DNA from: Polyporus tsugae
Taxonomy: Eukaryota; Basidiomycota; Agaricomycetes; Polyporales; Polyporaceae
Direction: 5' to 3'
Length of the DNA: 64,000 nt
Assembly: GCA_024305745.1 (NCBI GenBank)
Contig: JAHRBS010000001.1
Span: 1,674,001-1,738,000, forward strand
The position numbers were made by a program, and so were the translations under genes. The notes under the pieces were generated by a model. The model ran no database searches, was not told where the DNA came from, and saw nothing but the letters and a program-made list of their open reading frames with translations. This document shows, one piece after another, positions 22,907-33,140 of this stretch (positions are counted from its first letter, which is position 1; each line of letters opens with the position of its first letter).

Positions 22907-24864
22907 TCAATCCCGTCCACGGCTTTCGAGAGCACCTCGTAGCCAGGAATGATTGCGAACCTCCAGGATATCAGCACGCTGTTCTGGATCCTTCTCCAGA
23001 CATCGCGCCATGAGGGAGATCGCAGAGTTGCTGAGACGGCCAGACTTCGGCTCCCGGATGACGACGTGGCCGTCTTTTGCGTCCTGCTCAGTAGGGAATG
23101 GAGAGTGACCGGTGAGAAGGTAGGAAAGGAGGACTCCGAGGGTCCATATCTCCGCGGGAGGTGCCTTGTAGGGCTGCTTGAGAAGAATTTCGGATGATGC
23201 ATAGGCTGTCGTTCCAAAGAATAGGTGGTATGTAGGACGGGGCTGCGTGGGGTCGGCAACAACCGCGCTGCCGAAGTCAATTAGTTTGACCTAGATCACG
23301 TCGGCGTCAGTAGAGTTGACGGTTGTTGGCATCACGTTAACATACATTCAAGTCACAGTCCACAACAATGTTCTCGTCCTTGATGTCGCAATGAGTAATG
23401 CCTTGGCTGTCGAGATGATACACCGCCTCGACGATCTGCGCAAAGACGTAGCGTGCCTGGTTCTCCGACAAACGCTTGTGTTTGCTCTGTTCGATACATT
23501 CGAACAGATCATGCGAGGGACGCCGGGTGAACTTGGGAGGAAGTTCTTGAGGAAGTGTAAGCAACTCCTCCCCGAAACCCCCCCGGTCCTCCAAAAGCAA
23601 GTCAGCGACATGGCCGTTACTCGACAGCTGCGGAGGCGTGCGCGGTCCCTCGGAATCGAGGGTTGACGCGATGGAAGACGACGGCGACAACATCGGGGTT
23701 GTCAATGGCGTCGGAACAGCGAGCTTCCCAGGCGCGGAGGTCTGCTTCCCCTTCTTGTACTTCTTCGACACCCACGGGGTGCCGTGGAGCTCTTGTACCT
23801 GTGATCGTGCGGCGGAATTAGGCTTCCACCTGCAGCACAGTCGCTGATCAACCCACCAAGTAAAAGTAGGTCTCGTCCTCGAACAAGTCGAGGCACCGCA
23901 CGATGTTCTCGTGGTTCACGAGGCTAAGGAGCATGACTTCCGTGGGCACGCGGCCGAAGACCTCGTCCTCCCACCACGCGTGTTCTGGCACCTTGTCCTT
24001 CACGATGAACTTGACGGCAACCTCATGGCCCTCTGTCCGGTGCCGCGCGGTCATGACAAAGCCGTATCCACCTGCACCGAGTTCGTCCTCGAGGTGATAG
24101 TGCTGGACAAAGAAGGGGTTGAGGACGTGTTCCGGGTGGAACCGCGATGAGTACAGGCGCCCCTTGCAGAGCAACGAATCCTCATTAAGGTTATCTTGCG
24201 GCGCGAAGGACGGCACCGTATCGTCGTGGCCACGTGCTGGGGAAAGAAGAAGGGAAGGAGGATCGTCCGAATCGTCGCAGCCAATGTTGGTCAATGTCAG
24301 CGAGGGAAGGGAAGATAGCTTGCTCCCTGACGGAGAAGCGTCGGGGCGAAGGAGAGGGGGCGCAGAAAACGCGGGCGAACTGGGACGGAGTGTTTGTCGC
24401 GTCGGGGTAAAGGGTGAGGCGGTAGGGTCTAGGGCGCGAGAAGCGTATGTGGGCGATGGGAAGCAGGTCGTTTCTGGAGACGGGTCCGGAAGATTGAGGG
24501 TACAGGAAGGAGAGAGATCGGAAAAGATGGAGTCGTGAGAGTCTTCCAGGTCAGATGGAGAACTGCGGTATGCAGAACGACCCTGGTGTGGGGGCGAGCT
24601 AAAGCGGGTTTTCCCAGTGTCAAAGTACGAGTCCGACGCATGGTCAGAGAGGATGGAATGGTACGCGTCCTGGGAGAAATGGGATTGTTCATAGACATCG
24701 CAGGAATGGAGGCGGTGGTCGTGATGCTCCGTGAGGGGTGTGTGGAGGCTGTCGCCATCGTCTGAAGACATGTCTCCCGAGTCCGAGGAGGGCGAAAACG
24801 CGCCGAACAAAGGAGACGGGATGGGGAGGATGCGGGAGAGGGTGCTGGTGCCAGAATGGATCAT
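22907..24864 (-). CDS. Ser/Thr protein kinase, CAMK group, PAS-kinase/PSK-like
   Basis: About 600 residues. The first roughly 300 are Ser/Pro/Asp-rich and disordered. The kinase domain follows with GAGGYGFV (glycine loop), VAVKFIVKDKVPEHAW (VAIK lysine), HENIVRCLDLFEDETYFYLV (hinge), GITHCDIKDENIVVDCDLN (catalytic loop), LIDFGSAVV (DFG) and an IWTLGVLLSYLLTGHSPFP block. After the hinge there is a roughly 100-residue insertion that is basic then Ser/Thr/Pro-rich (SKKYKKGKQ...). The catalytic loop has Cys in place of the usual Arg (HCD), so this is a non-RD kinase whose activation loop may not need phosphorylation. The sequence around DIKDEN..LIDFGSA resembles PAS kinases and related CAMKs, but no PAS domain is visible. 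Two introns (about 23800-23857 and 23293-23345) split the domain. Confidence 0.8.
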
Positions 24865-25629
24865 GGCGGGGTCGCAGAGAGGGTGGCACAGGGGGAGGGA
24901 CGATGGTGGTGTGCGACAGAGGAAAAGCGAACAGGGCGTGACGGTATTTATTGGAACCCAGGGAGGACGAATGACGTCCGAAGAGGGAAGCGGGCAGTCG
25001 AGGGCAAGAAGCAGGACATGAGCCACCGCCCGATCGCCTCCATTGGCTGTCAGCATTTCATTTGCCTTCTCTTACCTTGTCAGAGGCGTGCTCTTTCTCC
25101 GCGCCCCGCACGACCGTGTGGCCGATCTCATCTACCCGCCCTGGACACTGTTGCACGCGGGATAAGGATGTCGACGGTGGCGGCCCGTTGGGGAACTGTC
25201 GATCACCTGGATACACCTGGATAGTCCGACGATGGAACATCGCCAAGCATCAATGCCACCGTCACCGTCGCGGGAAAACGTGCATGGGAGGACACGATAG
25301 ACGAGATACAGCAGCCAAGCACATGTGCAGTGCGTACAGCTCCTCGAGGCCGAGAGTCGAAAGCCGGAGATGTGGGCGGTGGCCAGGCCACAAACAACGA
25401 AAGAAGACGAAGACGGCGAGTCGAGGCAGCTGCGCGCGCTTAGCCACACAGATCTCACGGCCAGATCTCGTCTCAGCAGTCAGATTGCATTACGTGAGAA
25501 AAAGGCAACATTGCATTTGCTTAAGGCGTTGCGCTTCATCATGGCACCCTCTGAAGCGGGAAGGCCCGCCACAGCAACTCCAACTACTCCGGCACGGAGC
25601 AACGCCGTAAGCATTCCGATGACGTAGGG
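24865..25629. other. intergenic, no recognised gene
   Basis: The promoter side of the kinase gene and 3' flank of the DNA glycosylase gene. Several overlapping short open frames show no splice structure or known motifs. Confidence 0.35.
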
Positions 25630-27710
25630 TCATTTGGGCTCTTCCGACAGCGCCCACATATAGTACACTCCTGCTCGAAGTTCGGCACCGTCAGAAGCCC
25701 ATTATACTAGCAGGGTGAGAAACCCCGACGCTCCTGTAGAGCGGGAGACTCAAGCCACGAAGACTCACCGAGGCTCCGGTACGGACGCCAGCTCTCTGCG
25801 AGTGTCTCCATCTCCTTGGGGGTCAACAGCGCACCTCTACATACGGACAACGCGTACGGTGTTAGAAACGCCGTGAAGACACGAGCAATCCGGACGAGAA
25901 ACCCATACTTGATCTTATTCTTGCCGTTCATCCTAGTCTTCATCTGTGCCACAGTGAGACCCTCCGGGAGCGGCGGAGGTTGGAAAAGAACCTCGTCCGG
26001 GTTCCCTAGCATGTTGAGCGTCTTGTTGATCGACGGCGTGAATGCCGGAGGTAAAACCATGCCCGTATCGGCCTCTGCGCCAGCTCCATTTGCAGCCTTC
26101 GCCTTCCCTTTCTGCTTGAGAGCAGGAGAAGCGAGCACAACTGGGACTGGCGGCAGGGCGGACTCGTCCGGAGTCGCAGCTCGCACTTGGCTCTGGCTTT
26201 TGCTAGGGTGTTGACTTGTTCCCTCCGAACTGTTCCTGGCCGGCTGGGCATCGGTGTTCTGGTCGACGAGCTTATCCTTTCTGATGGACACCGGGTATGA
26301 CGGCGAGTAGAGGGAAATAAACCACCGCAGCATGCCTCTTTGAACACCCAGATCCCCTGGGCAGCAAAACATGCGTCAGCAGCTAGAACTGCGAGAATTC
26401 TGGACAGAATACATGCCGACGGGTAGAATGTCAGATCGACGGAGCGAGAATATTGCAAACATATCCACTGCAAGAGTTCAGAGGCATCCGCTGTAATTAC
26501 GCCAGCGTCACACGTACCAGTCCACTGTTACGGTGAACGGATGCTTAGTTGATTGATGACGCGGTCACTAACGAGGATACTCACTATACCGATGCCGCGC
26601 ACCTCAGTGAGCATATGATGCAGCTCCTCGTCATCAGCCTCGAGCAGCTTTCTCGTCGACAGGGACCCATTAGCGAACCGAGCGGCGAGATCGAGGACTG
26701 CGCACAGTACTCGTCAATACCAACCGCGTCCGTTGTCACCCACAACGGACTCACCGTATTCGGCTTTCCGACCGCTCAAGCCAGCCGTCCTCAGAGTCGC
26801 CACGTCCTTGGTGACAACCTGGTGCGCTGTGGGGAAGAAGTCGGACCTTTTCGTCGGAGGGGGGGGCGGGGTACTATGATCAGACCACAGGCATACCGGC
26901 GAACATGAATAGACGCACTGGTTCTCCGATACGTCTTCGGGGATTGATGGGTCAAACAGGCGCACAAACCTGTGTGTGATGGCTCTAGCTGCCTTCCAAG
27001 AAATCTGTTGACCCCTAAAGAATCCGCGACAGATATCAGTTCCCCTTCTGTCACGAGGCCGACAGGACAACACAGGTTGTTCGAAAGCACTGGGTAGGAG
27101 GAAGACAGCGAATCCCATATGAGTGACAAATAGGGTCGACAGTCGCCACAAGTACGATTGAACGACTTGAAATGTTCTGCCAGAATTTTCGCGTTGCCGA
27201 CAGCAGAAATTTGAACGGGGGGAGCTCTTACAGTATGGAATTGGCAAGTGTCCTGGGAGACCCGTAGTCAGTCGCACTCCAAGCTGTCAAGGTAACATTG
27301 GTCTTGACGCACCGGAAGGGGTCTATCCTCTCAAGCTGCTCGAAGGGTTTGCACAACACCCTATTGAATATGTCTTCGAAGCGTGGGTCCGCGCTGATGA
27401 GGTGTCTCTTCGCATCTTCAAACGAGAAGGTGAGCACGGCTGGGACGAGCTCTTCTCCATCCGCGGTGGGTATAGGTACGATAGGTATGGCTGGGACAGA
27501 AGCGAGTGGAGCCTTCCCTTCGTCGCTTGGTTTGGTCGACGAGGACTTGGTAGCGCGAGGCCTCTTCTGGACAGGCTCCTTTGTCGCCGAGCTGGTCTTC
27601 CTCTTGCCGTTCGTCTTGGCCACAACAGCCACGGTCTCCTCAACCTCGACCATGGTCTGGCCAGTGGCCATAGCTGCTGCATTGCGTGTGGCTGAACGTG
27701 TGGTGCGCAT
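25630..27710 (-). CDS. MAG1: DNA-3-methyladenine glycosylase II (AlkA/MAG1, HhH-GPD superfamily)
   Basis: A base-excision repair enzyme removing alkylated purines in the nucleus. The N terminus (MRTTRSATRNAAAMATG, then KRKTSSATKEPVQKRPRATK) is basic with likely nuclear-localisation signals. Conserved blocks after splicing: SADPRFEDIFNRVL, ERIDPFRTLANSILGQQISWKAARAI, RLFDPSIPEDVVTKDVATL, LTEVRGIGIWTVDMFAIFSL (helix-hairpin-helix), RRSDILPVGDLGVQRGM (with the catalytic Asp) and ESWRPYRSLGVYYMWALSEEPK at the end. A Lys/Ala-rich insertion (about 25950-26270) separates the catalytic Asp from the C terminus. Two splicing oddities stand out. A 7 nt micro-exon TGGACTG (26518-26524) encodes W-T of GIWTVDM. 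An intron after LPVG has a GC donor (gcatgt). Both are required by the conserved sequence. The gene is divergent from the PBI2-like gene. Confidence 0.9.
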
Positions 27711-28252
27711 GTTGCCTATAATGTCGTTGCGGTCTGGGTTGCCTGGGAATCGAAGGGGCTTGCTGAACAGGAGAGATAGAAGTTGTTTTGTGTGAATACG
27801 CCTTGAATAGCTTGAGTTGTCGAGTGGCTTCAACGCTAGAGAAGGCCTCATACACAGTCCAAAGGCGACCTGGGTTACCTGGCACAAGGATGTCTCGAGG
27901 GTGTCTCATGGGACGAGTCAGTCGCGCGCGGCCTCGCCGGTCGCGCCCCCAGCGCTGGCGGGCGTGTACGGGTCGCGCGCTCATGACGTCACGTGTATCT
28001 CTGTGGTCTGGGCCGTGCGGTCCGCTTCATCAACTGTGCCTCCTTCCTTCTTGGATCCGGGGGCGCAGTACTAGTTCCCTTGCAAGCTTCTCCATTATTC
28101 CTCCGGAATCCGATTCCTCCCATCCGCATATATAGCCCATCGTCCTTGCACTCTCGTTGCCTCACCCTTCTGCCCACCACCACCACCACCATCTTTGTGT
28201 CTGGTTTCCACTACTACCCGCTCCCGCGAGCCGCTTAGCATTTATTCCCATC
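27711..28252. other. shared divergent promoter of MAG1 and PBI2-like gene
   Basis: Only 542 bp separates the two start codons. It contains TGACGTCACGTG (about 27983-27994), an overlapping CRE/E-box type palindrome, and a TATATA (28130-28135) about 120 bp before the PBI2-like ATG. A CAC triplet run lies at 28170-28189. Confidence 0.45.
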
Positions 28253-28885
28253 ATGTCCGGAAGTGAGTATTCGATCGATTGCGTCATACTTAACCTGAGG
28301 GTGTTGTGCTCAGTTAACTTCGCCCCCACATGCGCAGAGTACATCGTCGTCTTCAAGGACCACGTCTCCCAGCCCGAGATTGACAAGTACGCCGAGGACG
28401 TTGCTGCGAACGGTGCGTGGTGCCTCCCCTCCGCAGTTTCGAGCGCATCGCTCTAACCTTGCCCCCTTCGCAATGCAGGTGGCCAGATAGGACAGCGCTA
28501 CGACACCGTCCTGAAGGTACATCCATTCCACCCAATCTCCACAAAGGCCGCTCCTGAGTCCTATTGCCCATCGCGTCTGTAGGGCTTCTCCGCGTCCATC
28601 CCGGACACCTATCTCCAGCAGCTGCAGTCCTTCACGGGCTCAGTCATCGACTACATCGGTATGTCTATCTACCCATTCGATCGCACCCTCGCCGCCCATC
28701 CCCTCGCTTCCTGCGTTTCTCGATTCCCCATCACCGATACCCCCATAACGTTGCCCACATCCGGGGGGATCGAGGCGCTCCGCCCGCGGCTTCCGACTGC
28801 TAAGGCTCATTCCCTTGAACAACCGAGCGCTGACCGCCCTGTCCATGATCGTTTAGAACCCGACAGTGTTGTTACGACCCAGTAA
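28253..28885 (+). CDS. PBI2: proteinase B inhibitor I2-like protein (peptidase inhibitor I9 fold)
   Basis: A small cytosolic/vacuolar inhibitor resembling a subtilisin propeptide; in yeast Pbi2 inhibits vacuolar protease B and aids vacuole fusion. Five exons: 28253-28262, 28338-28412, 28479-28516, 28583-28658 and 28857-28885. They give MSGKYIVVFKDHVSQPEIDK, YAEDVAANGGQIGQRYDTVL, KGFSASIPDTYLQQLQSF and TGSVIDYIEPDSVVTTQ, about 75 residues. YIVVFKD, GF.A.IPD and the IE.D....Q ending are typical of the I9 family. There is no signal peptide. Exon 1 encodes only three full codons, and the K at the junction is restored only by the acceptor at 28337, which supports the model. Introns of 66-198 bp are GT..AG. 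Confidence 0.88.
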
Positions 28886-29848
28886 TCCAGAAGTCAAGAC
28901 GTGGTCGCGTCCCCGATACCTGGTTCTGATGCATGATATGCGGACTGTGAACACCTTTGCGAACGGATCCACCGACGAAGGACTGGAAGATGGCGTCGAT
29001 TACTGCTGTTGCTACTGTGACATTAGCTGTTGTATCACCACGGCCTGCCGCGGATATCGGATTGTGTAGCCTACATCGTCGTTTGTGTACTTTGGATTAC
29101 CTTGGGGTTATTGGGGCTTCTTGCTAGATACCACCCCCACTTTGCATTTCTCTCGCTCGGTCAAGAGTGCGTATGTAGCTGCATCAGCAAAAGTCCAAAT
29201 CCCGAGTGCCCCGATATTAAGATAGGAGACGCAAGCACTCAACGCAGGGTGCTCGTTGTTGCGCTGCTCAAGCGGGGACGGCATGAGATATGTACGCTCG
29301 CGAGGAATTTAGAGAATCAAAAGCGCTAGCAATGTGGAGCTACGGAACCACATCCTTGCGCGTCGCTGCTCGTTGCTTGTCAGTGGCAAGTGCCACGCTC
29401 GCCGCCCGTAGAAGCTTATATATGTATATCAGGTGGTCGTATGCGCGCCGACTACGATTTCAAGCTCGCCGCCGAATACCATGCTCGCGGTCGCGCGCGG
29501 GTGCTCAAGGGCGGATCGGGGATTTGTCGATGATTGTCCGTGGAACATGTATTGCAGCGATAGCGATGGGATAGGTACGTATAAAGCTCCACATAACTGG
29601 AAGGGTATCGCGATAAGAACGAATGCGGAAGATAAAAGAAGGTCGTGACGGGTCGTAAGGAGTCATGATGCATGAAGGAGGCTACTTAGGGAGGAGGTAT
29701 AACAATAAAAACACTAGAACAACGACGTTGCCCGGGTATGGACAGTCCGAGTCCTCCGGGTAGCTATAGCTATCCGCGATGCAGCTGGGCAAGATGGAAA
29801 TGAACGTATAGGACAGGTTCGAGGACGGAAACACGCAGCTGTGCATGC
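28886..29848. other. intergenic, 0.96 kb, no recognised gene
   Basis: The 3' flanks of the convergent PBI2-like gene and the 29.8-31.8 kb gene. Open frames are short and unsupported. Confidence 0.35.
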
Positions 29849-31755
29849 TCACGCGACTACAGCCCCGTTCGCTGGCACCGCTGTGGCGGCCGCCTTGTTC
29901 GTGCCCCCTTCGGACGCGACGGTACCGGCTGACTTGCCCAGCGACTCGGACGCAGTCGGCGTGGGTGGCGTCACCACCACCCCAGGCACTCCCTGCTTCG
30001 CGTTCCCGGCAGACTGGTTCCCGGGCGCCACCGACGCGCCGCCCGGGATCGAAGGCGGCGACGCTGGCGCCTGCGAGCCTACAGGCATCGTGGTGGGGGG
30101 CTCGGGCCTCGAAGGGGGGAGCGCGGGCTTGGAAGTGGGAGGGTCGGCGAAGTCCCACGGGCGGGGGACGAGCGCGGCGGGCATGATCCACGTTGCGGCG
30201 CAGACGACGCCCTTGCCCTCGTCCTGGCCCTGAATCTGGCTGAACTCCATGTCGATGTAGGACGAAATGTAGCGGATGAAGGGGAGGATCTCGGCGACGC
30301 CGCCGTTCGCGACCGAGAGCGCGGTCAGGGCGTTGACGACCGTGTGTGCCACCGAGGGGACGTTCTGCAGGGAATCCATGTCAGCGGGGTGAACGATAAC
30401 GATCACGGGAAGGGGTGAGAGGAGGAAAGGCGCATACACTGAGGTACTGTACAGATGGCTCGGGCATGACCACCTCCAAGCCCCACCAGTCTGAAAAGAG
30501 ACGTAAGTCAGTTTGACAGGTCGCCGCGCGCATAACAGATACACATACAAGTGAGAATAGACATGCGATCCGTAGGTGGGTAGACACCGTCATGTGAGGG
30601 GAGGATGCTCCTGCCAGTCGCATAACCCAGAGCCATCAACTGCGGTGTAATCTCCTCAACACCCTCCACAATAGCCTTCGCGGAGGGAACAGCACCAGCC
30701 AAGATACCAGGATGATCTCCAGGCTGGCCGAGTCCCCAGTTCGGTACCGTGAGGAGGCTAACAACGTTGATGTCCTTGAAGATGTCCTTGAGCTTCTCCA
30801 GCGACGTCGCCGTCACACTAGTGACACCGCTGACGGCATTCGCCAAGTCCAGACTACGTGATACTCCTCTTGGGGACGCCTTCGGTGACGCGACGATCCC
30901 CTCGACCGTGTCCAGCTGCGCAAAGTGCCTCTCGTGCGCCTCGGAGTCCGTGTACGGCAAGCAGACCGCATGGATGGGCCCACGGGGGAGCGCCTTGATC
31001 TCCTCGCCCGTGCTCGTCATGCCGACGATGACGGGCACGTCCGAGCTCGGGAGCTGGCGCAGGTGCGCGATGACCTTCGCCGCCTGCTTGGGTTCCAGCA
31101 GTTGCGCCTTCACCTTCTGCACCTTCTGGGCTTGGCTCTGGTTCGAGGACGAGGCGGCGGTGACCGCAACTTTGGAGCTCTTCGGGAGCGCCGCGGACGG
31201 CGTGGCGAACGGGCCGACGATGAGCTCGCGCACGACGAGGGCGGATTCGTGCGCACGCTTCTCGGAACGGGAGTGGAGAATCTGGCGTTCGACGTACTCC
31301 TGGCGGGCCGCTGCCTCCTTGGCGGCTTCCTCGCGCGGTGGGGGGAGCGTGGGCTTGCGGTCGCGGCTGTTCCTGGGCTCGACGAGGACACGCCACGAAA
31401 AGCGTCTCTGTGCTCGGGGTCGGGGCTCGGGTTCGGACGCAGCAATGGACGCGGTGCTCCTTTCCTCGGGGAAGGAAACAGACACTTTATCCAGAGTGGG
31501 GACCTCTGCCTGCTCTGTCACCGCGCTCGGTGCTGGGGCGGACTCCGGCGGGGAAGGTTGCGCTCCTTGCAAGTCCACAGACAGCTTGAGGGGATCCGAC
31601 AGCAGCTTGCCTTCCTCCTTCGACTGCACGACGACCTCCTTCGACTTGCCGGCAGCATTTGACCAGAACCCGAAGACCATACTGGCGTTGGGTATCGCGG
31701 AAGAAGAAACGTAGGGTCTGGACGATCGGAAGACGGAAGTCAGAGAACGTAGCAT
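29849..31755 (-). CDS. uncharacterised protein with ordered core and Pro/Ala-rich tail
   Basis: About 590 residues. The N terminus MLRSLTSVFRSSRPYVSSSA is Arg/Ser-rich and acid-free, compatible with a mitochondrial presequence. A Ser/Pro/Glu-rich stretch and a charged helix (EEAAKEAAARQEYVERQIL) follow. The ordered core has SDVPVIVGMTSTGEEIKALP, GPIHAVCLPYTDSEAHERHF, EKLKDIFKDINVVSLLTVPN, GDHPGILAGAVPSAKAIVEG and ITPQLMALGYATGRSILPSH. After three short introns (30.36-30.57 kb) come WWGLEVVMPEPSVQYLS, ALTALSVANGGVAEILPFIR and YISSYIDMEFSQIQGQDEGK. The tail to 29849 is low-complexity. I do not recognise the family; no catalytic motif can be named. Codon use and clean splicing indicate a functional gene. 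Confidence 0.7.
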
Positions 31756-32123
31756 TGGCAGGCCCGCCGTTGCACAGCAGGCTTATATAGTGATAAGAGC
31801 ATTACGTTACCTCTCCCAGGAGTAGGTAGCACTAGCTGGCGTGAAGAGGGGCAGAGACGGAGCAGGCAAAGCGGTGACCAAGGAGCGGTGGATGTCGACG
31901 GAGAACGACCATCCCAGTGAACTCGGGGCCTGAGCCTCGCAAGCGCCCGCTTGGGGTCGCGATCACGTGGCACAATCACCTTTGTGGCGTCGAATCGGGC
32001 CGGTTCTGGTGGTCTTGCCATCGAGCGTCCACAACGTCCACGACTCGACGCCGACTTCGTCAGTGACGGACATGGGAGTCTTGACGGCACACGGGCACGA
32101 GAACACACATTTGCGCGGCCACG

Positions 32124-32418
32124 ATGCCGTCCTCCGTCGTCGAAAGGCGATCGCGAACGGACCTCTCCGTAATGGTAGGCTACACCGCCAAGTTAAACTT
32201 CGTCGAGGTTTGCCGGCTTGCTCTCTTATCGTGCTCTAACTGGCTTTACACAGGACTGCAGCCTCCACCTTCGCACTATTTTTGGACTCACGCTCGGGTG
32301 CGAGAGGCCGGTTTCCGATGTCATCGCCAGCCTCTGCCAGTGCTCGTATCTCGGTCTTTACGTCGACGGCACTTCTTCGTACTGGGTAGTCAGGTCGCCT
32401 CTTATGGCTTTTCTGTGA
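32124..32418 (+). CDS. possible small two-exon ORF, doubtful
   Basis: An ATG at 32124 (MPSSVVERRSRTDLSVM) is followed by a good intron (32175-32253, gtaggc..cacag with a ctaac branch). The spliced frame continues DCSLHLRTIFGLTLGCERP to a stop at 32418, about 71 residues. Alternative frames downstream (for example SLVYTPAKLELGELVLNLDH around 32550-32600) look protein-like but cannot be joined with confidence. It may be part of a decayed or longer gene. Confidence 0.2.
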
Positions 32419-33007
32419 TCTCATGCTTGTTCCCCCGTACGAGGGGGATCAGTGGTGTGGGGTACAACCCACTCCAGGACGATGCGTCCCACTGCACCTC
32501 CAGATTGACCATCAGTCTGCCATGGAAACACCAGCGGGAACAAGCACGACAGCCTTGTTTATACCCCAGCGAAGCTCGAACTTGGCGAACTCGTCCTCAA
32601 CCTCGACCACGGCTGGCTATGGCAAGACCCCACCGCGCCCCGTGCAGTGAGCCGCTCTGCTTTCATCCTCTGACCTGGGCCTGTGATGGAGCACAATGCC
32701 GATCTCTTGCAGTGCATGTGTTTCTGGTCTCTACGGATGCGTTGACTCGGACGGGGATACTAAGGACATGCGTTCAAGTTCGCTATTCAATCGTGGATTT
32801 GCCTTGAATGTTATGATTCTGTTGTCTGATGGCGATGGGTTGTATCCCTTTGAGAGGCAACGATGTGTTGTATTTTCGGCGTCAACCGAGTGATGGATGA
32901 GCGAGCGAGCGCATGCTCCTCAAGCTGTCTCATCTTGCCACCATCTTCCTGCCCCCCGACGGATACCAGCCCCGCCTTTCGTTTATATTTAGGCACTCGT
33001 ATTTATG

Positions 33008-33016
33008 TATATAAGG
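33008..33016 (+). promoter_or_regulatory. TATA box upstream of kinase-like copy 2
   Basis: TATATAAGG, about 130 bp before the ATG at 33141 that aligns with the start of copy 3. It may be the surviving promoter of the pseudogene. Confidence 0.35.
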
Positions 33017-33140
33017 ACTTGTGTATCGTCGTTGTACGCTTGGTTGTACGGCACGCGTTTGCATCGGACAAACGCTATCCCATTCATTCTCCCGCCTTTT
33101 CTCGTCTCTCGCCCCTTGAGCGCCCTCGAAATTCTACACG

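Larger units (their letters stand above)
31756..33140. other. 1.4 kb between the uncharacterised gene and kinase-like copy 2
   Basis: The promoter side of the 29.8-31.8 kb gene, plus a stretch (32124-32690) where all three forward frames are open for long distances and plausible splice signals occur, but no single model is convincing. A plus-strand TATATAAGG lies at 33008-33016. Confidence 0.35.

Noticed and set aside
30749..31714. 321-codon plus-strand open frame opposite the 29.8-31.8 kb gene
   Set aside because: Composition (Ser/Ala/Arg repeats) is that of a complement of a GC-rich exon, and the minus-strand frame is longer and ordered.
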